This document shows, piece by piece, positions 1 through 6,620 of a DNA stretch of 20,151 nucleotides. A model generated the notes under the pieces. The model had not been told where the DNA came from and searched no databases. It was given only the letters and a program-made list of their open reading frames with translations. A program made the translations under genes and the position numbers. The DNA comes from an uncultured Oxalobacter sp. (GTDB taxonomy: Bacteria > Pseudomonadota > Gammaproteobacteria > Burkholderiales > Burkholderiaceae_D): contig CAJKQK010000037.1 of the NCBI GenBank assembly GCA_905202055.1, positions 1-20,151 on the forward strand. The letters are read 5' to 3'. The number at the start of each line of letters is the position of its first letter. The stretch's first letter is position 1.

Positions 1-372
1 TCCCTGCTGCTATCGGCCTGTGCCACCTACACGACAGCGGCCTACGAACAGATTCTCGATACCTTCGTCGGCGACACCGAACAACAGATCATTTCCGTCT
101 GGGGCGTCCCTGAGCGGGTCTTCGAAAGCGGGGAAAACAAGTATTTTGTCTATACGCGCAAGGAAACCTCCTACGTCCCCGGCAACCCCGGCTTTTACCA
201 GCCCGGATACTGGGGATGGCCCGGCTCCCCTTTCTATTCCCCTTTCTACGGCGGAACGCCGGGATACTACGTCCATTATTCCTGTACCACGACCTTTACC
301 TTCCGGCAGGGAAAAGTGATCCACTGGCAGTGGCAGGGAAATGACTGCAAGGCGCCGGAAGAGAAGAAATAA
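1..372 (+). CDS. Secreted lipoprotein, 3' part (5' end outside window)
   Basis: Frame 1 is open from the first base to a TAA at 370-372, giving 123 residues. The start codon lies upstream of the window. The visible sequence opens with SLLLSACAT, the end of a lipoprotein signal peptide with lipobox L-S-A-C, so the mature protein should be lipidated on that Cys and membrane-anchored. The mature part has a charged segment (VWGVPERVFESGENKYFVYTRK), then a Gly/Pro/Tyr/Trp-rich stretch, and ends in CTTTFTFRQGKVIHWQWQGNDC. The closing pattern of a beta-strand-rich FTF.Q.GKV..W.W.G..C is typical of small outer-membrane-associated lipoproteins in proteobacteria, but I cannot name the family. Two Cys near the C terminus could form a disulphide. 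A strong terminator follows at 484. Confidence 0.8.
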   Translation, partial: SLLLSACATYTTAAYEQILDTFVGDTEQQIISVWGVPERVFESGENKYFVYTRKETSYVPGNPGFYQPGYWGWPGSPFYSPFYGGTPGYYVHYSCTTTFTFRQGKVIHWQWQGNDCKAPEEKK

Positions 373-483
373 ACCGGATGTCGAAACATGCGTATCACCC
401 GGGGGTTCCATAACAAACCTGCTATTGAAGATACTGAATGCACGGAAACGGTCGTCGAATACAGTGTAAAACTCACCAAAGAC

Positions 484-525
484 AAAAACGGAAAATCATG
501 ATTGGCCAATGATTTTCCGTTTTTT
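484..525. terminator. Bidirectional rho-independent terminator
   Basis: Arms 484-499 (AAAAACGGAAAATCAT) and 509-524 are perfect complements of 16 bp around a 9-base loop (500-508). The plus strand ends in a T run (520-525) and the minus strand in a T run from 488-484. It sits between the convergent lipoprotein gene (+) and the decayed lipoprotein pseudogene (-) and could serve both. Confidence 0.85.
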
Positions 526-570
526 ATGTTTCAGACCGGTTTCCCTCATCAATGAGGGTTACTTCTCCCC

Positions 571-1219
571 TTAACGGGTAACGCAGCGTATCCCGCCAAG
601 ACCGTCACATGAACAGCCGGTTAAAGTCATTTTTCTCACTTCAGCCATTCTTTGGGCTTGTGCGTGAGAAGCTCCGTCGATACCTGAAGCGAAACTGCCC
701 GGCAGCACATTTTTCGCCAATTGACTATAGCTGATCCATACTGAACAAAAAATCCTTTTCATCATTTGAACGAAGCCTGTCAGCTTTTCTGTTGAGTTCA
801 CCCATACTCATCGTACCTGAGTATGCTTCAATGACTCATGCCATAACTTCCAAATAAAACTCATCATAGGCACGATGCCTGTTCGAACTGATTTTTTTCA
901 AAAGATTTGACCACAAGACATGGCATTTTTCCTTGTCACTGAAATAAGAGGAAAAATGTTTTTCATCTTTGGTGTCAGCTTTTTATCAGACGTGTATAAA
1001 GACAATTTTGATCCGGGATTATTTTTATTTTATATCCGGTTTGTATAAAACATATTCAGGGATATCCCGTGTATTGTCACGTTTTTCAAAATCCGCCTGA
1101 CATTTTTCCATTACAGGGTTATCCTCTTTTGAAGAAGCATTGATTTCGTCAATTCTTTTTCGTGCGTCAGGCACACCCCGTCAACAATCCCAAAACAAAC
1201 TGGCCAACATTTTTTTCAT
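571..1219 (-). pseudogene. Decayed lipoprotein gene with multiple frameshifts and stops
   Basis: Read on the minus strand from ATG at 1219, which has an AGGA 9 bases upstream. The start codes for MKKMLASLF; one base change of frame then gives GLLTGCA, a typical lipobox, and another shift gives PDARKRIDEINASSKEDNPV and on to YVLYKPDIK (TAA at 1025-1027). After a local frame change the text resumes as KADTKDEKHFSSYFSDKEKC through RAYDEFYLEVMA, then an in-frame TGA (836-838), then VIEAYSGTMSMGELNRKADR to FSMDQL (TAG 725-727). A last shift gives SYSQLAKNVLPGSFASGIDG to the TGA-independent end at 571. The pieces are collinear and protein-like (charged, amphipathic), so one ~215-residue lipoprotein with at least five lesions is the best reading. 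No family recognised. The same interval shows no intact gene on either strand. Confidence 0.6.
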
Positions 1220-1394
1220 TGTGCAATCCTGCCCGAAACGCCCAAAGTCGACGTCAACATTACGGACACCCGTTTATGTCGGCAAACAAAAAAATAAACC
1301 CGTACGCAATCAGGTTTCTTTCCGGAAAAAGTCTCTTGAATATAAAAAGAGTGAAACGAATACAACAGTATTAAAAACAAACATGACAGGATAA

Positions 1395-1426
1395 TAAAAA
1401 AACCGGCAGAAAAGAATCTGCCGGTT
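1395..1426 (-). terminator. Rho-independent terminator of the prophage late operon
   Basis: Arms 1401-1410 (AACCGGCAGA) and 1417-1426 form a perfect 10-bp stem with a 6-base loop. On the minus strand it is followed by TTTTTTATTAT. It lies 9 bases beyond the stop of the last gene of the minus-strand structural operon. Confidence 0.85.
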
Positions 1427-1434
1427 GTTATGAA

Positions 1435-2115
1435 TCATAATGGCTGAATAGGATAACACACCGCCCCTTTGGCCGTGTCAAATCCCACTGTTCCTGCACC
1501 GGTTGTTCCCGCCTGAGCCGCTCCCCCGACCGCAGCCAGTTCCGCCCCCAGCATGGATGAACCGATAATCCCCAGAACCTGCGAACCGAAATTCAACGCC
1601 GCATCCGGTCGGCTGGCCTGCTTGATCGCATACTGGTCGACATTGCCCATTCCAGTGGAAAAATTGTTGATGCGCGCGATTTTATTGGCGCTGTCCGTCA
1701 TTTTCAGGCCTTCGTTCTGCCGCAGGCGGTATGCGCTTTCCTGCTGTCCATACAGGCCGGCAAAATCCTTCGCGGCTTTCAGCTGGTTGGTATCCGAGGC
1801 AGCCTTTGCCTGCTGGTAATCGGATGAGACATTGCCCTGTACCGCAGCCTTGCCGGCATTGGCTGTCTGCGCCGCCTCGACCGGCCTGTAATACTGCTCG
1901 GTCAGTTGCTGCCTGATCTCGTTCTGCCTGTCGGCACGGGTATCCTGCTGAAAATCATCCACATTGTCCATCGCGATTTTTCCCGCCTGCCGCTGGTATT
2001 CACGCTGGCGCCGCATGGCGCCCTCGACCTCGCGGCTTTGCCTGTTTTGCACCACATTCGAATTGATCTGCTGCAATGCCGCCGATGCGACAAGCGCGAT
2101 AATAGCTCCCCACAT
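1435..2115 (-). CDS. Phage internal virion protein, T7 gp14-like
   Basis: 226 aa; ATG with GGGAG six bases upstream. The N terminus is a short hydrophobic, Ala-rich stretch (MWGAIIALVASAALQQ) followed by a long Gln/Arg/Ala-rich helical region (residues ~17-165, e.g. RRQREYQRQAGKIAMDN). A hydrophobic Gly/Ala-rich segment follows (FGSQVLGIIGSSMLGAELAA, ~175-205). This hydrophobic start, Q-rich coiled middle and GSS-containing Ala-rich tail are like T7 gp14, a protein ejected into the host envelope with the DNA to help build the transfer channel. T7 gp14 is of similar length (about 196 aa). Its place directly after gp11-, gp12- and gp13-like genes supports the call. It is the last gene before the operon terminator; gp15/16 equivalents do not follow. 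Confidence 0.6.
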   Translation of the reverse strand: MWGAIIALVASAALQQINSNVVQNRQSREVEGAMRRQREYQRQAGKIAMDNVDDFQQDTRADRQNEIRQQLTEQYYRPVEAAQTANAGKAAVQGNVSSDYQQAKAASDTNQLKAAKDFAGLYGQQESAYRLRQNEGLKMTDSANKIARINNFSTGMGNVDQYAIKQASRPDAALNFGSQVLGIIGSSMLGAELAAVGGAAQAGTTGAGTVGFDTAKGAVCYPIQPL

Positions 2116-2136
2116 AATATTCTCCCTGTTTTGTCC

Positions 2137-3048
2137 TTAACTTCCGCTATAGGTTTTCCTCACGGAATTGCCGCCGGTAGTCATGTTGTTCATCAGATTC
2201 GGGGTCGTGTCCTGGATGGTCCTTCCCCGGAGATAAGCCTGTGAAAGATTCCCGAAAAGGTTCCCGACCGATGCACCGGAACGTTCCCCCTGCGCCCGTT
2301 GCGAAGTGGACTCCAGCTGCTGCTGGGCCATTTGTTGTGCCGTACCGGTATCGATACCCGACTGGGCCATTGAAATCAGGCTTTGCCTTGCACTTTCATC
2401 CGCTGTCCGCAAGGCCGACGCGGCGTTATCGGCAATCCCGCCTGCCTTGACCAGCCCCTCATTGGTCATTTCCTGCAAACGGGCATTGGAATCGACGTCA
2501 GCGGAACCGCCCATCAAACCGTTACGGGCCAGACCGAAACGATTGGCTTTTTCCGCGTCCCCGTACTGGCGGTTCACATCCCTTGCATTGATGTCATACA
2601 CCGCCTGCCGTTGCTCGTCGTACAGTTTTTCACGTTTGTTTTCAGGCTTGACCGTTTCATAACCGGTATAAAGTTCCCCGTTGGCAATAGCCTTGTTGAT
2701 CTTGTCCATATCCCACGGATTGGCGTACTGGTCCCTCATCCTGACAATCTGATCCATCAGGTTATAGCGAAGGTTTCCCGTGGTGGGCAGGCTGAAATTC
2801 GTTTGCGCGTCGAAAACCGAGCCGTCCTTATTGTAGTAAGTCCTGTTCGGATCGAATTCCGTCGCCGCATTGATGCCCTGTTTGTATTCAGGCGGATCGA
2901 AAATCTCGTTGATGGTCCTGATAGCCGCATTGATCCTTGCCTGACGCTCCTCTTCCTGTCGCCGCATGGCGGAAGCGCCGTCATCTCCCCCTTTATGGCA
3001 CAGGCGCCGTCCATCCGGAGAATACCCGTTGTGTTTGGAAAATATCAT
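2137..3048 (-). CDS. Phage structural protein, probable DNA-ejection/internal protein
   Basis: 303 aa; ATG at 3048 preceded by GAGGAGGG six bases upstream and overlapping the previous stop as ATGA. The protein is hydrophilic and largely helical. It opens with NGYSPDGRRLCHKGGDD, then a charged segment (MRRQEEERQARINAAIRTI) and a Tyr/Asn-rich middle (EFDPNRTYYNKDGSVFDA). From residue ~165 it has Ala/Gln-rich helices (ARLQEMTNEGLVKAGGIADN, QQMAQQQLESTSQRAQGERS). No catalytic motif is visible. It lies between gp13-like and gp14-like genes, so an internal core or ejection protein is the likeliest role. This is inferred from position and composition, not from a recognised domain. Confidence 0.5.
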   Translation of the reverse strand: MIFSKHNGYSPDGRRLCHKGGDDGASAMRRQEEERQARINAAIRTINEIFDPPEYKQGINAATEFDPNRTYYNKDGSVFDAQTNFSLPTTGNLRYNLMDQIVRMRDQYANPWDMDKINKAIANGELYTGYETVKPENKREKLYDEQRQAVYDINARDVNRQYGDAEKANRFGLARNGLMGGSADVDSNARLQEMTNEGLVKAGGIADNAASALRTADESARQSLISMAQSGIDTGTAQQMAQQQLESTSQRAQGERSGASVGNLFGNLSQAYLRGRTIQDTTPNLMNNMTTGGNSVRKTYSGS

Positions 3049-3485
3049 CCGTTTCCCTCCTCTTTACCCAAATCCAGCCTTAATTGCTGGTATGTATTGA
3101 CATAACCGTATTTCGCCAGCATCTTCGACATGCCCCGGCTGCAGGACGCTTCCAGAAAATCCGCCCCGGCTGCCGCCGCCCAGTCTTTGAACTGGCCCAG
3201 AAATTCCGAAAAAACCGCATCCATCCGCTTTCCTCCCAGCGCCAGAATATTGATCGCCGTTTTCTTCGGATAAAACCGGAACTCGAAAGCGAAGGCCAGC
3301 AGCATGGCACCGTCGTCGGCAAAAAACGCCCCGATGACAATCCGTTTCGATTGCGCCATCGCCTTGAGGTCGCCGCAATCGAATTCACCATGAACCGCAC
3401 GGGAGACGACTGAGGCCAGAATGGGTTCGATAAGCCCCCAGTCCCTTTCCAGTTCCTCCGTGTCCAGATAGAAATGCGACCTCAC
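3045..3485 (-). CDS. GNAT-fold phage protein, T7 gp13-like
   Basis: 146 aa; starts at GTG 3483-3485, which overlaps the previous TGA as GTGA and has a G-rich run just upstream. The pattern is that of an acyl-CoA N-acyltransferase fold: an N-terminal helix (EELERDWGLIEPILASVV), central strands (RIVIGAFFADDGAMLLAFAF, then TAINILALGG), and a C-terminal helix-strand ending in MLAKYGYVNTYQQLRLDL, like the usual GF-x(2)-Y-x(2)-L end of GNAT proteins. No clear acetyl-CoA P-loop (Q/RxxGxG/A) is present, so enzymatic activity is doubtful. T7 gp13 is of similar size (about 138 aa), occupies the same place between genes 12 and 14, and is assigned to a GNAT-like family. I infer a morphogenesis or internal virion role. 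Confidence 0.6.
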   Translation of the reverse strand: MRSHFYLDTEELERDWGLIEPILASVVSRAVHGEFDCGDLKAMAQSKRIVIGAFFADDGAMLLAFAFEFRFYPKKTAINILALGGKRMDAVFSEFLGQFKDWAAAAGADFLEASCSRGMSKMLAKYGYVNTYQQLRLDLGKEEGNG

Positions 3486-4918
3486 AAGACCCCCAGCGGT
3501 TCGTAATAAATCGTCAGGGCATCCAGCTGGAAAGGCTGGTTCGTCACATTCCTGAACCGGGGCGCGAACTCGGTTCCGGCCACTTCCAGCGGAATCAGCC
3601 CACCGCCATAAGTATTGCCGACCACCCTCACCTCATCGGTGACAGCCTCATGATTGCGGACATCGAAACCCATCGAAAAATAACATTCCCCCTGCATGAC
3701 CAGATCGACGCCATAAACCCGCTTCAGTATCCCGGGCGTCTTGAAATTCATATACGGCAATTCAAGCACGACCTCATACTCCTGCCCGTCATCGGTATGC
3801 GCCTCTTCATCCAGTTTGTACACATCGTCACCGCTGCGGATATAAAGCACCCCGTTCAATTCATCCATCGCATCCACCGTCACAGGCAGGTCATACCGGC
3901 TCCAGGCCGCGATCTGCGAAGTACGCGACACCGAATAAACGAACATCTGGCGGTCAATCGCACAGAGATACTGCCCTGTCCCGTAAAAATAAACCGCTTT
4001 GGGCGCTTTTTTGACATCCTGCAACACAGGACGGACCAGTGTATCGACAGGCGAACCGATATCCAGATCGTCCAGCCTCGACACCAGCTGCTGTGTCGTA
4101 ATCGACCGGAAGCCGAAATCCGACAGGAAATACAAGTCACCGGCGACCGTCGCCAGCGACTGCGGAAAGGATGTGCCGACGTTTTCGACCGTTTCTTCCA
4201 GACACATGGCTGTCGGGTCCGGATCGGCGTACCAGACCTGTGCCCCGTCACGCATCAGCACGACCAGCTTGTTCCGGTACAGCCCGAGCGCTTTGGCTTC
4301 CCGGTTACCCAGGGCATTCAGGCCCGTCGGCAGGAAACCCGCATCATCCGTTTCCGTCCAGATGGTCGGGTCCCCGGTCTTGGAATAGCGGACTGTCGAA
4401 CCATCCGGCGAAATGCCGAACATTTTCGACGCCGTCTTGATGACCGAACGCGTATGCGGACAATTCGCATCCGTTATCTGGCTGACTTCATCCCCGTTCA
4501 GAAAATGATGGCGGCACACATCGCCATGCTGTGCAGACACATACAAACACCCGTTGAACACATCGACGTAATGGACATCCGTCACTTCCCTGTACACAGG
4601 GGCATAAGACGTCTCGCTGTTTTCGTCATCCGTCACCTCTTCACCGCACACCAGCTTGCATGCATGAAAAAGCGGATCGGCATGTTCGACATCTTCCACC
4701 CCGCCATAAAACGTATGCAACTTGCCAAGTGCAGCCGCCAGCCCTTTCGTACCCGGCTCCAGTGTGGCGATTTTCGTCAGCCCGGGCCGTTTGGCCGTAG
4801 CCAGCCCGGTCGTGACATACGCATTTTTCATCTCGCGCAAACGGTTGGCATCCGAAACCGACGCCGCCTTGCGCAAATCGATCCCCAGATCGAACTTGTT
4901 AAACGTAATCGTCGCCAT
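3482..4918 (-). CDS. Phage tail nozzle / DNA-stabilisation protein (gp12/P22 gp10-like)
   Basis: 478 aa; ATG with TGGAG six bases upstream, 3 bases after the preceding stop. It opens with FDLGIDLRKAASVSDANRLR and KNAYVTTGLATAKRPGL, the start typical of phage tail-stabilisation/nozzle proteins. Then come repeated strand motifs typical of a beta-propeller: YVDVFNGCLYVSAQ, MFGISPDGSTVRYSKTGDP, LGLYRNKLVVLMRDGAQVWY, VAGDLYFLSDFGFRSI, DELNGVLYIRSGDDVYKL. The C terminus is beta-rich (FDVRNHEAVTDEVRVVG). These proteins close the tail below the adaptor and hold packaged DNA in podoviruses. The place after the adaptor gene fits. It is shorter than T7 gp12 (about 794 aa) and near P22 gp10 length. The gene is intact. 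Confidence 0.65.
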   Translation of the reverse strand: MATITFNKFDLGIDLRKAASVSDANRLREMKNAYVTTGLATAKRPGLTKIATLEPGTKGLAAALGKLHTFYGGVEDVEHADPLFHACKLVCGEEVTDDENSETSYAPVYREVTDVHYVDVFNGCLYVSAQHGDVCRHHFLNGDEVSQITDANCPHTRSVIKTASKMFGISPDGSTVRYSKTGDPTIWTETDDAGFLPTGLNALGNREAKALGLYRNKLVVLMRDGAQVWYADPDPTAMCLEETVENVGTSFPQSLATVAGDLYFLSDFGFRSITTQQLVSRLDDLDIGSPVDTLVRPVLQDVKKAPKAVYFYGTGQYLCAIDRQMFVYSVSRTSQIAAWSRYDLPVTVDAMDELNGVLYIRSGDDVYKLDEEAHTDDGQEYEVVLELPYMNFKTPGILKRVYGVDLVMQGECYFSMGFDVRNHEAVTDEVRVVGNTYGGGLIPLEVAGTEFAPRFRNVTNQPFQLDALTIYYEPLGVL

Positions 4919-4921
4919 GAC

Positions 4922-5509
4922 TTACTCCACCAGGAAGCGGTAATCGCCATCCGAGCCGGTCACCGTCCTGTTCTTCCGATAGTGCCCGTTCAGGAAAAAA
5001 CGCCGGTTCTCGTGCTGCCTGATCTTTTCAAGCCGCAGCTTTGTATTGAACAACACGGCGACCGATTGGGAATCCGGGTGACGGAAATGCGCCTTGGCAT
5101 TGGCGAGGGCATACAACAGGACGAGCCTGTCGGAACCACCGGGCCGGTCTGCCGACTGGGCAAAACGCGGTTTCGACGCGATGTATTCCACCAGCAGGCC
5201 ATAAGGACGGTCCGGAACCGGCCACAATTCAATCTGTCCGTTCAGGGTTTCATACTTCACCGGAACCGACCGGCTGTCATCCTCGCGATCCGTTTCCGAA
5301 ATCCCCTGAACCAGTTGCGTCCGGCAATCCCCGTCGATTATCCAGACCGACATGACCAGTCCCGGATCGATGTCTTCATCTTCAAGATCGTTGTGCCAGT
5401 CGTAACGGAACGACCCCTGTTCCAGCGTAATGATCGTCTTCTTGCGCATCGGCGTCGGATTGAGCTGGTCATAAACATAATCGTGCGCTTCCTGCAAAAA
5501 AGAAATCAT
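4922..5509 (-). CDS. Phage head-tail adaptor (T7 gp11-like), main part after an in-frame amber
   Basis: The uninterrupted ORF gives 195 aa from ATG 5509: FLQEAHDYVYDQLNPTP, then a beta-rich segment with IELWPVPDRPYGLLVEYIAS and a helical end (LVLLYALANAKAHFRHPD). The P-x-PD-x-x-Y-x-L-x-x-x-Y motif is characteristic of podovirus head-tail adaptors (tail tubular protein A, T7 gp11), which join portal and nozzle. ATG 5509 has no recognisable ribosome binding site. The frame is open upstream (GPASNNNNPV) to a TAG at 5540-5542. Beyond the TAG the same frame continues to ATG 5620, which has a perfect RBS. The native protein was therefore probably 232 residues (4922-5620). As the sequence stands, this part is made only by internal initiation or amber readthrough. 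Confidence 0.65.
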   Translation of the reverse strand: MISFLQEAHDYVYDQLNPTPMRKKTIITLEQGSFRYDWHNDLEDEDIDPGLVMSVWIIDGDCRTQLVQGISETDREDDSRSVPVKYETLNGQIELWPVPDRPYGLLVEYIASKPRFAQSADRPGGSDRLVLLYALANAKAHFRHPDSQSVAVLFNTKLRLEKIRQHENRRFFLNGHYRKNRTVTGSDGDYRFLVE

Positions 5510-5539
5510 GACCGGATTGTTATTGTTCGAAGCCGGCCC

Positions 5540-5620
5540 CTAGGCCACAAAACCCAGCCGCGCCTTCAATTCCGCCAGCAATTCCCCGAGTGTCCGGTGC
5601 CGTTGAATCAATCCATTCAT
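5540..5620 (-). CDS. N-terminal piece of the adaptor, ends at in-frame TAG
   Basis: 26 codons from ATG 5620 to TAG 5540-5542. AAGGAG lies 7 bases before the ATG, and the ATG overlaps the preceding stop (TCAT at 5617-5620 on the plus strand, ATGA on minus). The peptide MNGLIQRHRTLGELLAELKA ends in RLGFVA. After TAG the same frame runs without another stop through GPASNNNNPV into the adaptor ORF. The best reading is a single adaptor gene interrupted by one amber codon, where Gln (CAG to TAG, one transition) would be a natural ancestor. An independent 26-aa gene is less likely but not excluded. Confidence 0.55.
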   Translation of the reverse strand: MNGLIQRHRTLGELLAELKARLGFVA

Positions 5621-5823
5621 CTCTTTTCTCCTTTCACAGGCTTCTGCATCCCGGACAGATTCTTCCCGAATCCGGCCCCTTTCAACCATCCTGTCCAGAA
5701 AGCCGGCACCTGAACAAGCGCCAGCTTCATCGCAGTCGCATACCGCATGATTCTTGCCGCCAGAAGAAACTGCAAAACCATCATGACCTGCCCGAACGTC
5801 ACAGTCGTTTCATTCATGGCCAT
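5617..5823 (-). CDS. Small hydrophobic phage protein, unknown function
   Basis: 68 aa from ATG 5823 (GTG 5826 is also possible); GGAGGAG lies 7-11 bases upstream. It overlaps the preceding gene by 14 bases and the following ATG by 4, so it is coupled in the operon. The central part is hydrophobic and Met-rich (FGQVMMVLQFLLAARIM, residues ~11-27; then MKLALVQVPAFWTGWLKG), followed by a basic tail (KPVKGEKR). One membrane-associated helix is plausible. A holin-like role is conceivable from size and hydrophobicity, but no lysis gene is adjacent, so I leave the function open. Confidence 0.5.
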   Translation of the reverse strand: MAMNETTVTFGQVMMVLQFLLAARIMRYATAMKLALVQVPAFWTGWLKGAGFGKNLSGMQKPVKGEKR

Positions 5824-6061
5824 CACCCCGCAACTCCTCCGGCAACTGTTTCCTATCCAGTTCGGATCGATATGCCTGTTTACAGTGATCTTTTTGCCAG
5901 AAAAAAATACAGTCGATCAGGCACCGCAAAAACCGCCAGCCTTTGCCTTCATTGCGCTTGCGCCATGCCGCACTGGATATCGTTTCATCCGCCCAGCCGC
6001 CGAAAAGCGTATTGACGAACTGGTCGATGGCAATCGGAATCTGGCTAAGCCGTCTGCCCAT
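5810..6061 (-). CDS. Conserved small prophage protein (ADET...FFWQ-DHC family)
   Basis: 83 aa. I chose ATG 6061 because AAGGAG lies 6 bases upstream; the longer ORF to 6094 lies inside the previous gene and has no such signal. Features: IAIDQFVNTLFGGWADETIS, a basic segment, then LIDCIFFWQKDHCKQAYRSE and ELDRKQLPEELRG. The combination NTL-GG-ADET-S-AWR, ID-x(2)-FFW-x-DHC and RKQLP-E recurs in small proteins of proteobacterial prophages, often of unknown role and inconsistently named in databases. That recognition is from memory of the pattern. It overlaps both neighbours. Function unknown. Confidence 0.6.
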   Translation of the reverse strand: MGRRLSQIPIAIDQFVNTLFGGWADETISSAAWRKRNEGKGWRFLRCLIDCIFFWQKDHCKQAYRSELDRKQLPEELRGDGHE

Positions 6062-6620
6062 CGTCTTCTCCTTCCCCCTGCCCGACCGTTTCAAACGTGA
6101 TATCGATGGCCTTCAGTTCCCCGACCGTTTGCGCGGCATCGATAGCGGCTTCAAGCTGCCATTTGAGCCGATACAGCCGCTGCGAATTGACGACGATTTC
6201 TTTTCGCATCGTCTCGAGCTGTTCTTTCGTCACCTCGTGAAAGCCGTTGTCGTATGCCCGGAACAGGGTGCTTTCACCGGGTTCGAGTACGAGCGACAGC
6301 CCTTCAATATTCCGGTTGGCGACTTCATCGGCATCGATCTCGAAACCGGCGGACGAGAAGCAATGAGCGGTTTTTGAGGCTTTTTCGAATGCAGTGGCCA
6401 GTTCATTCAGTTTTTCCGTTTTGGCCTCTTCCAGCGGCTTTTCCGGAGCATGCCCGGCCAGATACCAGATGCCATCGCAGCCTTGTTCTATCTGGTTGTC
6501 TTCATAGCTCTTGATCTGATCAACTGAATATTGCGGTATGAATAACAGGGTGTTCTTCAGCCGTTGAAGGTCGTCGTCGATCAGGACAAACCGCTTGTTT
6601 TCTATTATTCCGTATCTCAT
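6045..6620 (-). CDS. DUF4376-type tail-fibre partner (probable tail fibre assembly protein), copy 2
   Basis: 191 aa from ATG 6620, which overlaps the TF2 stop as ATGA and has AGGGAG upstream. The N-terminal half is specific (MRYGIIENKRFVLIDDDLQR). Residues ~65-180 carry the DUF4376-like module: KLNELATAFEKASK, SSAGFEIDADEVANRNIEGL, FHEVTKEQLETMRKEIVVNS, RLYRLKWQLEAAIDAA. This module is shared with the protein at 7984-8484, and each copy directly follows a tail fibre. That suggests each fibre has its own chaperone or fibre-associated protein, as with Tfa proteins. The C terminus adds GQGEGEDDGQTA beyond the paralogue and ends with TAG, here apparently a real stop since the frame beyond it closes after ~20 codons. 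Confidence 0.65.
   Translation of the reverse strand: MRYGIIENKRFVLIDDDLQRLKNTLLFIPQYSVDQIKSYEDNQIEQGCDGIWYLAGHAPEKPLEEAKTEKLNELATAFEKASKTAHCFSSAGFEIDADEVANRNIEGLSLVLEPGESTLFRAYDNGFHEVTKEQLETMRKEIVVNSQRLYRLKWQLEAAIDAAQTVGELKAIDITFETVGQGEGEDDGQTA

Noticed and set aside
388..501. 37-codon plus-strand ORF (MRITRGFHNKPAIEDTECTE...) after the first lipoprotein gene
   Set aside because: No ribosome binding site, and its 3' end lies inside the terminator hairpin at 484-525; most likely chance.
803..825. Inverted repeat CATACTCA / TGAGTATG with 7-base loop
   Set aside because: Falls inside the coding text of the lipoprotein pseudogene with no promoter or mobile-element context; not supported as an operator.
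956..1048. 30-codon plus-strand ORF (MFFIFGVSFLSDVYKDNFDP...) with AGAGG upstream
   Set aside because: AT-rich and antisense to the decayed lipoprotein gene, whose frames are more protein-like; the RBS match is probably accidental.
3650..5713. 687-codon open frame on the plus strand
   Set aside because: Antisense shadow of the nozzle and adaptor genes; Arg/His/Gln-rich, low-complexity translation and no RBS, while the minus strand has recognisable phage proteins.
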